64,000 nucleotides of DNA from Escallonia rubra (Eukaryota > Streptophyta > Magnoliopsida > Escalloniales > Escalloniaceae), in NCBI GenBank assembly GCA_033065855.1, contig JAVXUO010002601.1, forward strand, positions 310,001-374,000, given 5' to 3'. The translations under genes and the position numbers were made by a program. Shown here piece by piece: positions 1 to 10,940 of the stretch. Positions within the stretch are counted from its first letter, which is position 1. Every line of letters begins with the position of its first letter. Under the pieces are notes generated by a model. The model saw nothing but the letters and a program-made list of their open reading frames with translations. It made no database searches and had not been told where the DNA came from.

Positions 1-16
1 AGCACGATAGCTGAAC

Positions 17-127
17 AGGGACAGTACCGTTTATACAGTCCCTCGTAATGCCACTGGCACACACCAAGATTTCGCAGAGAGAGCTTGTTTTCTCGATACC
101 CGTCCCCAGACTCCCGGTACTGTCCCT
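17..127. repeat. Short foldback with 13-bp perfect inverted arms
   Basis: Arms AGGGACAGTACCG (17-29) and CGGTACTGTCCCT (115-127) are perfect reverse complements around an 85-bp loop. It could be a small MITE or a stem-loop in transcribed RNA. No target duplication was found and the left edge of the window is close, so the class is open. Confidence 0.5.
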
Positions 128-3100
128 TATCCCGGATTGATCCGCCATCAATATGTCATTGGCTCATTGTTCTTGATTTGTCTATTGCTGTGAACTAAAT
201 ACCGAAGCAAAAGTTCATGTACTAATTGAGTGCTGTTTGTATATCTTTTTTTGCAGGATTTGTAGAGACAAAATTCGAATTGGAGAGGTACGCCATGGAG
301 ATCCCCTTCGTTGTTTTTCTGTGCGTTGCAAACGATATATATATGCTTGCGAATTGTGTGTAAATGCAAGAAGTTATAATTTTGATCGTCCAATCCGGTA
401 TTTGTGTATGTGTTTTGGGTAAAATCTGGACCATTTTAGCTGTAGATGCGGATATTGAATCGGATTATTGTGTTTAAGCTGTACAAACTCTGCGTGAAGG
501 CTTGAAGTGGTAAGTCCACTATGGTAAACCAATACGACTTCTGGGTTAGTGGGACCTTTTCAAATCAGGCATGTTTTTTTCAGTTCAAAAGGATCATGTG
601 AACTCTGGATATTTGAACTTATCTAGTGAAATGGAGATTGATTGCTGGCCTTTGTTTATGTGCATAACGGGAATAGAAGCAAGAAGTATGGTAGGCTGAG
701 AAATTAATTTCAGTCCTAATATTTTTATCCCCTATTGGCTTTTGGTAAACGAGGGAGTACTGAATGTCTTGTACATGAGAGTGAGGATATGTGGGTTCAT
801 TATTATGAGGAATGAAATCCCATAGCACTACACAGTCAGCCACGCGAATTACATGTGTTAAACTTGCTTGCGGAGGCCCATGGTATATATAAGTATTGAA
901 TATCAACAAGTGTCTACCCTTAACTTCTCATGTCAAGATGGAGTAGAGAAATCATTCCTTTGCTTTATCGACTGGCCCTTTCCTGTTGTTGTAAATGAAA
1001 TAGCCTGATAGGATCACATAGGTTGATGTATACATATTGTCCGAAAAATGGAGCTCCAAGAAACGGGGTTTGCTTTTCACGTGTTTCTCTCACACTTCCA
1101 GTGTTTGCTTGTGCTATCTTTTCTTGCTCCTCTTGTATTTCACTGACTACTATTTTGTTAACTTTCTTGTATTTAAGACCTATGTCTATGTACCGAGATG
1201 CTAAAATTATCAGAGACTTATTTGAGATGCTTTTATCCTGTCGAGAGTTCTTTGAGTCTCTTTTATAGGACAAATTTTGACACTTCCTAGACTACATACT
1301 CCAATATCTTTCATTAAAATCTTCAGATTTCTATTTCTACATATTCTTTTGCACCAAGAGCAACTTTTACTGATATTTAAAGTACGTGAATCAACTTTTC
1401 TGCCGAGTATTCTCTCTAGCTGTGATATTCGTTTGTCGGTCTGCAAAATTGTAATGCCCCAAATGCATTAAATAGAACATAGTGGCAGGGCAGAGCAGAG
1501 CATATATAGCACCTTAGTCAGAAGCCTATAACCAAAGTATTTAAGGTTAGATCCATGTGTCTCAGAATAACCATCTGAGTCCCAAAATTAACTAATGGTT
1601 CTGATACATCTAGTTGTCTGCAAACCGAGCAGCAAATAAATAAACATTGTTGGTTATTGCAAAAATACTATCCAAAACCTTCCTTAGTAGCTTAACTATA
1701 AAACAAAGGAAGTGAGCACATATCTGATATCCTGGTACTGTCTGAGGGTCTGAGCTTGATACTTCTGCATTGATTCGCCAAATCTTTTTCTTTGCATTTG
1801 ACTTTGATGTCAGATGTTCTGCCGTTCCTGAACTATGGTTGCAGGGTCTGGCTTTTGTCCGCCCCATCCATTCTTCCCCGTTGCCTATCTCAGCAGAAGG
1901 CTGATGGTTCAAAGCACATGAGTTCCTCTTGATCTTAAAGTGAGTTACATCTCAAAATTCTGAGCACGTTATTCCTGATCTGTGGGCCATGTGTGGACCA
2001 GAACTTGAGATTTTTACACACCTCTCCAGCTCTCCTAATAATCTTCCGTGGTTTCATCATCAATGCAAGTGTGAGTTGGGAAACTATGCTACATCCATTC
2101 CCTCGTATCTCTTGACAGAAAACTTCATAGAAGACCAAACTTGGAAAAGCTTGCCATGTGAGGGGGACGTTATGGTTCTCACTCAATGTTCATGAGTCAT
2201 GCTCCACCAATGGTCTGCCTACCCAGTCATGGTGAAGGCCGCCTCTATTAGTACGCTCTGAGGCATCAACAGTCTTTTTCAAACCTTTGACCTAGGTCCC
2301 ACAGCTATGGATGGGGAGTGGAACAAATTATTGTGGAACATATACTTGCATTCTAAAAGCTATCACCATTAACTGTTTCTCACTAATTGCTTAAGCTGTT
2401 CACGACCAAATCATATATCATGTTTAGCTTTTAGCCTGGATTCTAGGGTAAAATTTGATTACGATTGCAAGTAGCTTCCGCTTCCGTTAGAGACCCTTAA
2501 TGGTGACTACTTTTAGATGTTGATTGTGGATGTGTATTGCAGTTGAGTAGGATGACTATCTGAGTGCATACCGTGGTGGAAGATGAGCCGAGGAAACAGG
2601 CATCATGAGATGCTAGACAGTCCCTCATCTTGCATCATCGTGGCAATAAGTAAGCCGTTAACCAACTGTTGCATTAACAATTTCCACAGGGCTGCAGATA
2701 CTGTAGGTTCAGAGAACGTGTCGACGATTCAGAGTAGCTGATACCTTGGAAAGTAATGAAAGACGAAAGATGGATGAACGCATAGCCTTCCAATTGACTT
2801 GGGAAGCGGATTAGTAATGAGTGAGAAGCAGAAGTCTGCTTTTATGTGGGCGGGGTTCCAATATTTGTCCTTTGGCAGTATATATCAGGGGAAAATGGGC
2901 GCGAGATTTCCTAACCTCGTCCTGGATGAGGATGATAATGTGGCAAACTATTAAGGAGAGGTCTGCAAGACTCGAGATTGCTCAAACATGGTCCATGACT
3001 CATGAGTGCTCGGAAGTTTCAGATTGACATTAGGAGGAAGCTATGCACTTTCAACCATCAACTATGCACAAATATTGGAGCGAGACAACAAGGATCTAAA

Positions 3101-3869
3101 GCTCATCTGAAATGAGTAGAATATGAAGAAAATCCTGGAATGGTAACTCATGGGTTCTCCCCCTCTGGTGGTTATGAACCATTATTATCAAAAAGAAAAA
3201 GGTAGATGAACTAGTAGAGCTGTGCCGGAAGAGCAAAGAAATGGGGTCCAAGTAGAATGAGACTATCCAATGATATAAAATCGGTAGATCATATATTTAC
3301 CTTGTGATGAAACCTCTAGATTCAAGTTTTTACTTTCAAATGATAATAGTGTCTCCATCCAGAAAATTTTATCCCCTTGTTATGTTTGGTGTTTTTTTTT
3401 TTTGGGGGGGGGGGGGGGGGGGTGTTGTCCGTGACGTTCTCTTCATTATGATATCGCATTCTTACTTTTCGACTATCCATTTACTAGTTTTTGTTGTTAT
3501 GCCCCATCTCATATTGTTCATGTGTAACGTTGAACAAAAACTGCCTGCGCTTGTTTATAACTTTCTACTTCCTGTGTGAAATCCTACAGCCCCTCTCTTG
3601 TTTATAACTTTGTCTATGTTCATTGGTATGCAAAGCTCAGATCCATGGTCGAAGTGATTACCGTGGATCTTTAGATTGCTAGAGGGCAGTCTAGTATAAT
3701 TTCATAAGAAGATATTTGGTGTGAGCTGTCCCATATGACTTACTTATCTTAGAAATAATTGTCTTATAAATTGGCACTTAGTTACATTTTTGAACAATTC
3801 TTGTCATGTTTAATCAGTTGAGATGTCCTATTTGAGCTAATATATGAAGGAATGTATTTTTAGAAAACA
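128..3869. other. Spacer and probable 5' untranslated region of SEC13
   Basis: No convincing coding frame was found. The stretch ends at a good splice acceptor (TTTTTAGAAAACAG, ending at 3870) about 30 bases before the SEC13 start codon, so one or more untranslated SEC13 exons probably lie somewhere inside it; their position could not be fixed. It contains a T12-G19 homopolymer junction at 3392-3422. Confidence 0.4.
3392..3422. repeat. T12-G19 homopolymer junction
   Basis: Twelve T are followed directly by nineteen G. Such a run can form G-quadruplex-like structures on the plus strand and is prone to length error in both replication and sequencing. Confidence 0.9.
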
Positions 3870-3901
3870 GCAAGACTTCGAACTGTGAATTGCAAGAAAT
3901 A

Positions 3902-4801
3902 ATGCCGTCACAAAAGATTGAAAGTGGTCACCAAGACACGGTTCATGATGTGGCAATGGATTACTATGGTAAGCGTCTTGCTACTGCATCTTCGGACAAC
4001 ACGATTAAGATAATTGGCGTGAGCAATTCGGCTTCTCAGCATCTCGCAACTTTGAGTGGTCACCAGGGACCTGTATGGCAAGTAGCCTGGGCTCATCCGA
4101 AGTTCGGGTCTCTCCTGGCTACCTGTTCCTATGATGGGAGGGTCATAATTTGGAAGGAAGGCACCCAGAATGAGTGGAGCCAAGCCCATGTGTTTGATGA
4201 CCACAAATCATCTGTCAACTGCATTGCTTGGGCACCTTATGAACTGGGACTCTGTCTGGCATGTGGATCCTCCGATGGGAATATCTCCGTCTTCACTGCA
4301 AAATCTGATGGTGGTTGGGACACATCACGTATTGATCAGGCTCATCAAGTTGGTGTTACTTCTGTATCATGGGCTCCGTCAACAGCACCCGGTGCTCTTG
4401 TTGGTTCTGGCCTGCTTGAATCAGTTCAGAAACTTGCATCAGGTGGTTGTGACAATACAGTGAAGGTGTGGAAACTAAATAATGGAGTTTGGAAGATGGA
4501 TTGCTTCCCCGCTCTCCAAATGCACAGTGATTGGGTCAGAGATGTAGCTTGGGCACCCAACTTGGGGCTTCCTAAATCTACAATTGCTAGTGCTTCTGAA
4601 GATGGAAGCGTTATCATATGGACTGTAGGCAAAGAAGGAGATCAATGGGATGGCAAGGTATTGAAGAACTTTGGTGCCCCTGTTTGGAGGGTCTCGTGGT
4701 CTTTGACGGGAAATATACTTGCCGTGGCTGATGGGACAAACAACATAACATTGTGGAAGGAAGCAGTAGACGGGGACTGGCAGCAGGTGACAACAGTTTA
4801 A
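3902..4801 (+). CDS. SEC13: SEC13, WD40 protein of the COPII coat and nuclear pore
   Basis: This single coding exon encodes 299 residues with no intron, as I recall for Arabidopsis SEC13A/B. Six WD40 blades can be followed at about residues 9-38, 53-85, 99-134, 147-192, 208-242 and 258-286; diagnostic stretches include DTVHDVAMDYYGKR, GPVWQVAWAHPKFGS and HSDWVRDVAWAPNLGLPKS. The family contributes to the outer cage of COPII vesicles with SEC31 at ER exit sites and to the Nup107-160 ring of the nuclear pore. The ATG at 3902 was chosen because MPSQKIE matches the family N-terminus; the frame runs a few codons upstream without an ATG. An AG acceptor at 3870 suggests a 5' UTR intron. The identification is very secure; whether the plant has further copies cannot be seen. 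Confidence 0.96.
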   Translation: MPSQKIESGHQDTVHDVAMDYYGKRLATASSDNTIKIIGVSNSASQHLATLSGHQGPVWQVAWAHPKFGSLLATCSYDGRVIIWKEGTQNEWSQAHVFDDHKSSVNCIAWAPYELGLCLACGSSDGNISVFTAKSDGGWDTSRIDQAHQVGVTSVSWAPSTAPGALVGSGLLESVQKLASGGCDNTVKVWKLNNGVWKMDCFPALQMHSDWVRDVAWAPNLGLPKSTIASASEDGSVIIWTVGKEGDQWDGKVLKNFGAPVWRVSWSLTGNILAVADGTNNITLWKEAVDGDWQQVTTV

Positions 4802-4940
4802 AGTGTGATCTTGGCATAACTCCTGTGTCAGGAACTTAACATACATTTTAGCGCCACCCCTTTAGTCGTGATTTGTCGCTCATCCTTACCAGACATAGAA
4901 GGTTTCCAAGTACTCAACGAAGTTTACTTGAATATACGAT

Positions 4941-5090
4941 AACTGTTAACCCTGCTTAGGTTTTCTTTTACCAGAATTTGGGGAATGATGTTTTCCCCCC
5001 TTAATTTTCTTCATTAACTGTTAACCCTCTTTAGGTTTTCCTGACCAGAATTTTTGGCATAATGTTTTGCCCCCTTAATTTTTTCATTTT
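4941..5090. repeat. Two-copy 75-bp tandem duplication downstream of SEC13
   Basis: Units at 4941-5015 and 5016-5090 both open with AACTGTTAACCCT and share TTAGGTTTTC, ACCAGAATTT and a CCCCCTTAATTTT stretch. They lie about 140 bases after the stop codon, so within or just past the SEC13 3' UTR. Confidence 0.75.
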
Positions 5091-8000
5091 ACTCAGTTGA
5101 TTCCCAGTTTAAGAATGGCGACTAAGCTGTTGTATTGCTGTGTTGTCAACACATTGCTCGGTTGGGTAGCTTGTACTACAATGTTCTCGGCAATTTTATG
5201 CTTTGGAAAAGTGAAGTTTCATTCACTACTATGCTACTTCATCCCTTATTTGTTGTTAAAAGGTTAATGCTTATTATATTTTTAGCAAAAAATGTAGGAG
5301 AAAGGCATACAAGCATGGAAATAGCATTTTCTTTGCTTTTTTTGGTAAAAAACTTTTGATGAACTTTGGTTTTATTGAGTTTGGCAGTATACATCGAATG
5401 ACACTCTTAGCAAACAATTGTTACATTCACATATACTCCGTATTGCTTTAGCGACTGCAAGGTAATGCTATTGACAGAGCCAAAAGGCTCAGCGAATTTT
5501 TTTTGAAGGAAAAAATAAAATTGTAAGAGTGTCTAAAAATGCTTTACATTAGTCGACTTTAAGAGTTTCACTAATACTAAAATAAAGTACAAAGACAAAC
5601 TTCATAAGTGCCCTGGTATAGATAATGGAATTGGTACAAAAATAAAAATAAAGCAACAATCCGTCGCCTAACGGTTTAACTTATGGAAGTTAAAGCCATC
5701 AACTAGACGAGTCCAAGTGGGTCAAACACCTATCTTATAAGGAGTGAATTTAGCAATTTGTCGAGTCCCTTGAAAACTCGCTTGGGAAGAAGTTTAAGCT
5801 TGCAACATTGGAAGGTGCCGGCTAAAAAAAATCTCAAGTCAAACAAGCCTGGAGCAATACTTGCTTGACCATTCTCCACCCCCTTCGGCTGATTCCATAA
5901 CCTTCAGTTGTTAAAGACTACTGTAATCCAAAGGAGACCTCGATCACGAGCCCATTCCAATACGTGGTTCATAAATGCCTACAAAGTAGAGCCGTGAGAA
6001 AGATCTTTACCAAAGGCTTTCATGGTTGCCGAGCAAGTAAAGACGCACCCACCGCTATAGACCTTGGTACGGAGATTAAACATCACTTCTAGTTGTAGCT
6101 CCTATACCTCATCCATAACATGTAGGCTTAGACCTACATCAATGTGAGCAATACTCTAAATGTCTCAAACGAGCAGAAGGCCCAACTTCGGAGAACTAGA
6201 GAACTCACAAAATAGAGCCACATGCGGAGAACACAAGAATTCCCTTACTTTTAACTTCTCTCCATAGGTTGAAGAACTCACAGACCATACTTTTCGCTAA
6301 AACAATGATCTCGTGGGATTTGAAAACTGTCTCTCTAAAAGTGCTATGACGTTTCTCGTTTCCATATTTGTCGTACGTTAATAATTGAGAAAAATCATCA
6401 TTTTGCTTCCTTTAGTCTTCGTTTAGCATCAACCTTTGTTGCTCATGCCTTCAACCTCGGACCCCTTTTAGTGCGTCAACACGTCACCTCTATTAGCAGT
6501 GCTCCCCATTAGCAAAAGTTTTACTGTTTCTGCCATTAGTCGCAAATTGACATTATCATGATTGAGAGCTTTGGGTCAAGCCCCACAGTTGAAGGTAAGA
6601 GGCACGTGCAGTTGCTCGTCATCCACGTGCTGTTCCCTTACACGTGCAGCCACGTTGGCCTAGTAGACATGCATTGCCTTGACTCACGTGTGGGAAGCAT
6701 CAAAGAAAGGGAGAAGAAACCGGATTCCTACTTCCAGTCCACAGCCCATAGCAAAATGCTTCTAAATACTTGGAATTTGACAAAACAGAAACGGAGAAAA
6801 AAGAAAATCTCGAAGTCCCAACTCTGACATACGTAAGTCATACTCAACTTATTGCCTCGCTAGATCGCTTCACAATCATGTCAAGTATCGGTTTATTTCG
6901 ACTTGTCGTTCTCGTAAATGACTGGAGAGAGATTTTTTGTTGAACGCACAAATTCTTTAAGCTTATAATTTTATTTTGTTGTTTCCTATTAACGTGATAT
7001 TCTTTAATTTTACTGAAAAAGAATTCATGCCCAGCTAATATACATATGAACATTCTCACATGGTAGCTGACAAAGGCCCCTCAGCTTTGTCACGTGTTGG
7101 GCTGGACCCATGAACCAATTGAAAAGCATACATGCATCCACTTCCACTAAAAGTGCTTTGAAAAAAAAAATGAAGGATGAGATTTTACTTTTATTCTCTG
7201 GTTATACAGAGGGAAAATAGACAGCATAAATAGCAAAGGACGAAGGCATATAGACCTTTTATAAAACAAATAAAAAAAAGTATTTGAAACAGTTAAAAAG
7301 GGAAGATGACGTTCTTTTACGAGAAATAATGTATGTTCTACTATCATATGATTGTTCTTAATTATTTATTAATATATCTTTTCTAAATTTGTCTGTTTAT
7401 CGTTTCGCTTCTTTTGAAATAAATGAAAGTATAAGTCGAACTCAATCAGAGATACGATTTAAAGTTTACATCAAAAAAAAAAAAAAGATTTACGAATTAG
7501 AATCCAAATTAACATGTTTTAAATGACCGGAATTTTGCCCTTTTTTTGGCCTCTTAATTTCTAGTTACCAAATGTGCTGATATTCATAACTTACTATAAT
7601 TACAGCAAAATTTATTTTCCTAGATATATGGCAAGGTAAATCTTGACATAGATATGACAATGTAAATGGTCACAATCTTTATCATGTTTACCTTTTATTT
7701 TATTTTTCCTTTTGCCATTGGATCCTAAATGAAAATGCAGATTAAATGAGAAAATTTAATAGCGTGACACGTGGAAAAGATCAAGACCGTTGTTTCGATT
7801 GCTTTGAGCTGTAACCATCGTGCTTTAACGTGGGTCAGGGAATTTAATAACTTGTGTGATAAGGAGTTAGCAAGTACTAATAATTTGATTAAAAAGTATG
7901 AAGAAATCAGAAGGAGGGATTAATAAATTAAAATTAGCACAAGTCCCGAGGGAAAAATAATTAGAGAGAGAGAGAGAGAGAGTGAGAAAGAGCAGGGGAA

Positions 8001-8608
8001 TACGGCTGTAAACTTGGGGCGCTTTGTGGAGGAGTCACGGCGACAAAACCTGCTAGATCGATTCTTTAGGGGCGAGAGTTGAATTTTTGAACTATTAATT
8101 AAACATTTTTATCTCCCTCAATTCCATCTATTTACTCTTCAACCCTTTTTAGCAAATATCACCAAAGATTTTGTGCCAGCTCTTGCCAACTTCACCATTG
8201 ACCACCGATTCTTTTCCTAATTCGTCATGTTATTATATTTTCTCCTATATGAAAACAAATGTTCTATTATCGAAAAAAAAAAAGATTACGAAAAAAGCTA
8301 TTTTTATCGACAAGACAAACACTAGCACGTTAAAGGGCTCGATTCAAGCGCTTAATGTAATTCAACTGTTGCATATGGTTTACACTTGGGTGTGTTCAGA
8401 ATGCCTTTATCTTATGACCAGAATGATTTACACTTTAATTTTTCTATGCTTCAGAGACTTTATAGAATCTAACTCTTGTTCAATTTACAGTTTAATTTAA
8501 GTAATTAATGAAGGTCGACTGTCGTATATGATTCACACGTAAGTGCGTTCGGAATACCTTTGAGTCTTTAACTCATGACCCGTTAACTTGTGAAAATTTT
8601 ATGGAACA
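5091..8608. other. Intergenic region with possible decayed retroposon and G-box cluster
   Basis: No host gene was recognised. Between about 5.55 and 6.2 kb the minus strand carries broken frames that faintly resemble the RNase H tail of a plant LINE (a stretch reading NHVLEWARDRGLLWITVV near 5.93 kb); this is weak. 7.3-7.75 kb is AT-rich, and an (AG)10 run lies at 7963-7982. Confidence 0.4.
6603..6690. promoter_or_regulatory. Cluster of four CACGTG G-boxes
   Basis: CACGTG occurs at 6603-6608, 6624-6629, 6641-6646 and 6685-6690, with CACGTT at 6651. Further single boxes lie at 7091 and 7768. G-boxes are the classic plant bHLH and bZIP sites. The nearest downstream gene is the GATA factor, about 2.6 kb away, so a regulatory link is only inferred. 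Confidence 0.45.
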
Positions 8609-8976
8609 TAGGCTCCGTTTGATAACATTTTCAGTTTTGGTTTTCCGTTTTCAAAAAATTAAAAACCAAAATCAGTTAAATATTTTTTTTTTTACAAAAA
8701 CAAGTGGGTGTTTATTTTGAGTTTTTTCTTTGGTTGTGGTTTGCGGTGGCGGTGAAAGGGCGTGGCAGTGGCCGGCCGCCGGCGGTGGGAGGGTGGTGGT
8801 CTCAAAATAAAAACTAAAATTGAAAATCGAAACTCATTTTTTGAGTTTTAAGCTCTGGTTTAAAAACTGATTTTTTAAACAGAATTTAAAAAAAAAAGAA
8901 AACTTTGTGCCAAACGCGTTTATTTTTTCCAATTTACAAAAATAAAAAAAAAAAAAACGGCGTCAAACGGGCGCTA
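8609..8976. mobile_element. Decayed hAT-like MITE upstream of the GATA gene
   Basis: The ends TAGGCTCCGTTTGA (8609-8622) and TCAAACGGGCGCTA (8963-8976) are imperfect inverted repeats with the CCGTTTGA core common in plant hAT-type MITEs. The interior is AT-rich with complementary AAAACTGA/TCAGTTTT-type runs that would fold back, plus a GC-rich centre. No clean 8-bp target duplication remains, so the family and exact limits are tentative. Confidence 0.5.
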
Positions 8977-9330
8977 GCTATAGTTGGATATTTTTTTTTT
9001 ATCAAAATGCAAAATTTTTGAAGATAAGATAAGGATCAAGTGCTTTGATGTAATTTAACAAGTTAAAACAAACTTTACAGAGCCGACCATTAATTAAATA
9101 GTTTGCAGTGAGAAGGTGAAAGATGCTACACAAATTTATCTTTAATTCCAATTTGACCCCTCACCTCACTCATCAAAACCCCCACACCCACTCTCACCTT
9201 TGTCCGCCTGTCATCTTCAAACGCAATCCAACCCCCCACCCTCTCTCTCTACTTTTTCTTTCTCATCCTCTTTCTCTAAAATTCCCAACAAGCCGTTACT
9301 TCGCCACACACAAACGCACACGCACGGCAA

Positions 9331-10940
9331 ATGGAGGCACCGGCCTTCTTCATCGGCGGCGGGTATTACGGTGCCGGAGACAACCAGTTCTCGCAGCCGG
9401 CCGACAACGTCAACAGCAACAACGGAAACGGCAACGCGTTCGCCATTGACGACCTGCTCGACTTCCCCAAGGAGGACGAGGTGATGGCCGACGCCTTCTT
9501 CGACAATCTCGCCGTGGACTCCGGCGACTCCTCGGCCGTCACCGCCGTGGACAGCTGCAATTCCTCCGTCTCCGGCAGCGAGCACCAGTTCTCCTCCGGC
9601 AACTTCAGCTCTGAGAGCTTCGCCGACGCTCAGTTCTCCGGCAGCGAGCTCTGCGTTCCGGTACTTGCTATTTTACTTTTTGTGCAAATTGAACACGAAA
9701 TTAACGTATCTTGCTATTTCGATTATAATGTTAGAATCTTTGTGTGATATTTCATCCGTAATTCTCGTGCAATTTTGGGCATTCAAGAAGGGTTCTTTAC
9801 TCACTCTCACCCATACATATAGTAGTATATCATCTGCTGATTACTACGATTATCGTTTCCTAAATTGTTTTCGAAATTTGTCATAGTTTCCTAATTTATA
9901 AGAAACTTTTCATATATTCAGAATTCGCGATTAAATTCACTTCCCAAAATTTTGAAAATTTCCAACAAAATTATGCACATTATACGAACTGAATGCGCTA
10001 AAACAGTACCAACCACATAAGCAGTGTTATACATTGTTAGGCATTACACCATATGAAAATGCCAGAGCAATTGAGGATTAGTCCTTGTGAATGCTCTAGC
10101 AATTTCTTGACGTGGTCACTGCAATGCATAATGATGTACACTATCATATTCAGAGCAATTTTCTCAATGTCAGAGAGTTCAAAATTATATGAATTTGAGC
10201 AAACGGTTTTTGCACTGACAATGTTGTGTATACTGAGACACATTGCTTTTGTGTTTTGGATTTAGTATGACGACTTGGCTGAGCTAGAATGGCTCTCGAA
10301 TTTCGTGGAGGAATCCTTCTCAAGCGACGACATGCAAAACCTCCAGCTAATCTCCGCCACAAAAGCAGCTCCCACCGACACCTCATCCTCCGAAACAACC
10401 CACCTCGATACCGCCACCAACCGAAACAGCAACAGCAACAGCTCGCCGATATTCCGCACCGACGTGTCGGTTCCCGGCAAAGCCCGCAGCAAGCGCTCAC
10501 GCGCCGCCCCCTGCGACTGGTCCTCCCGCCTCCTCGTCCTCTCCCCGGCCAACTCAACCGACACCCACGTCAAGACGCCGTCGTACCAGAAGAAGGAGAA
10601 TGCCGACACTCAGGGGAGGAGGTGCCTGCACTGTGCCTCGGAGAAGACCCCGCAGTGGCGGACCGGGCCCATGGGCCCGAAGACGCTGTGCAATGCCTGT
10701 GGGGTGCGGTTCAAGTCGGGCAGGCTCGTGCCAGAGTACCGGCCCGCTTCGAGCCCGACGTTCGTGTCGGCGAAGCACTCGAACTCGCACAGGAAGGTGA
10801 TTGAGCTGAGGAGGCAGAAGGAGCTGCAGAGGGCGCAGCATCAGCAGCTGCTAAGTCAAAGCGCCATTTTCGGCGTATCCAACGGTGAGGATTACTTGAT
10901 TCATCGTCAAAGTGGGCCCAGTTTCAGGCATATGATCTGA
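9331..10940 (+). CDS. GATA-type zinc-finger transcription factor (GATA9/GATA12-like)
   Basis: There are two coding exons, 9331-9660 and 10266-10940 (donor GTACTT, acceptor TTTAG, phase 0), giving 334 residues; Arabidopsis GATA12 is close to this length. Exon 1 is acidic and Ser-rich with the IDDLLDFP start found in subfamily A. The exon join restores [18 protein letters not shown], a hallmark of the group. A basic patch [10 protein letters not shown] precedes the single finger C-X2-C-X18-C-X2-C at residues 230, 233, 252 and 255 (CLHC...CNAC), followed by [12 protein letters not shown]. The tail [15 protein letters not shown] resembles the end of GATA9/12. The product should bind WGATAR sites in the nucleus. 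The leader before the ATG is CT-rich. Class is certain; the exact paralogue is not. Confidence 0.94.

Noticed and set aside
5550-6230. LINE reverse transcriptase/RNase H remnant
   Set aside because: Faint similarity only (one stretch of about 18 residues); not enough to call an element with limits.
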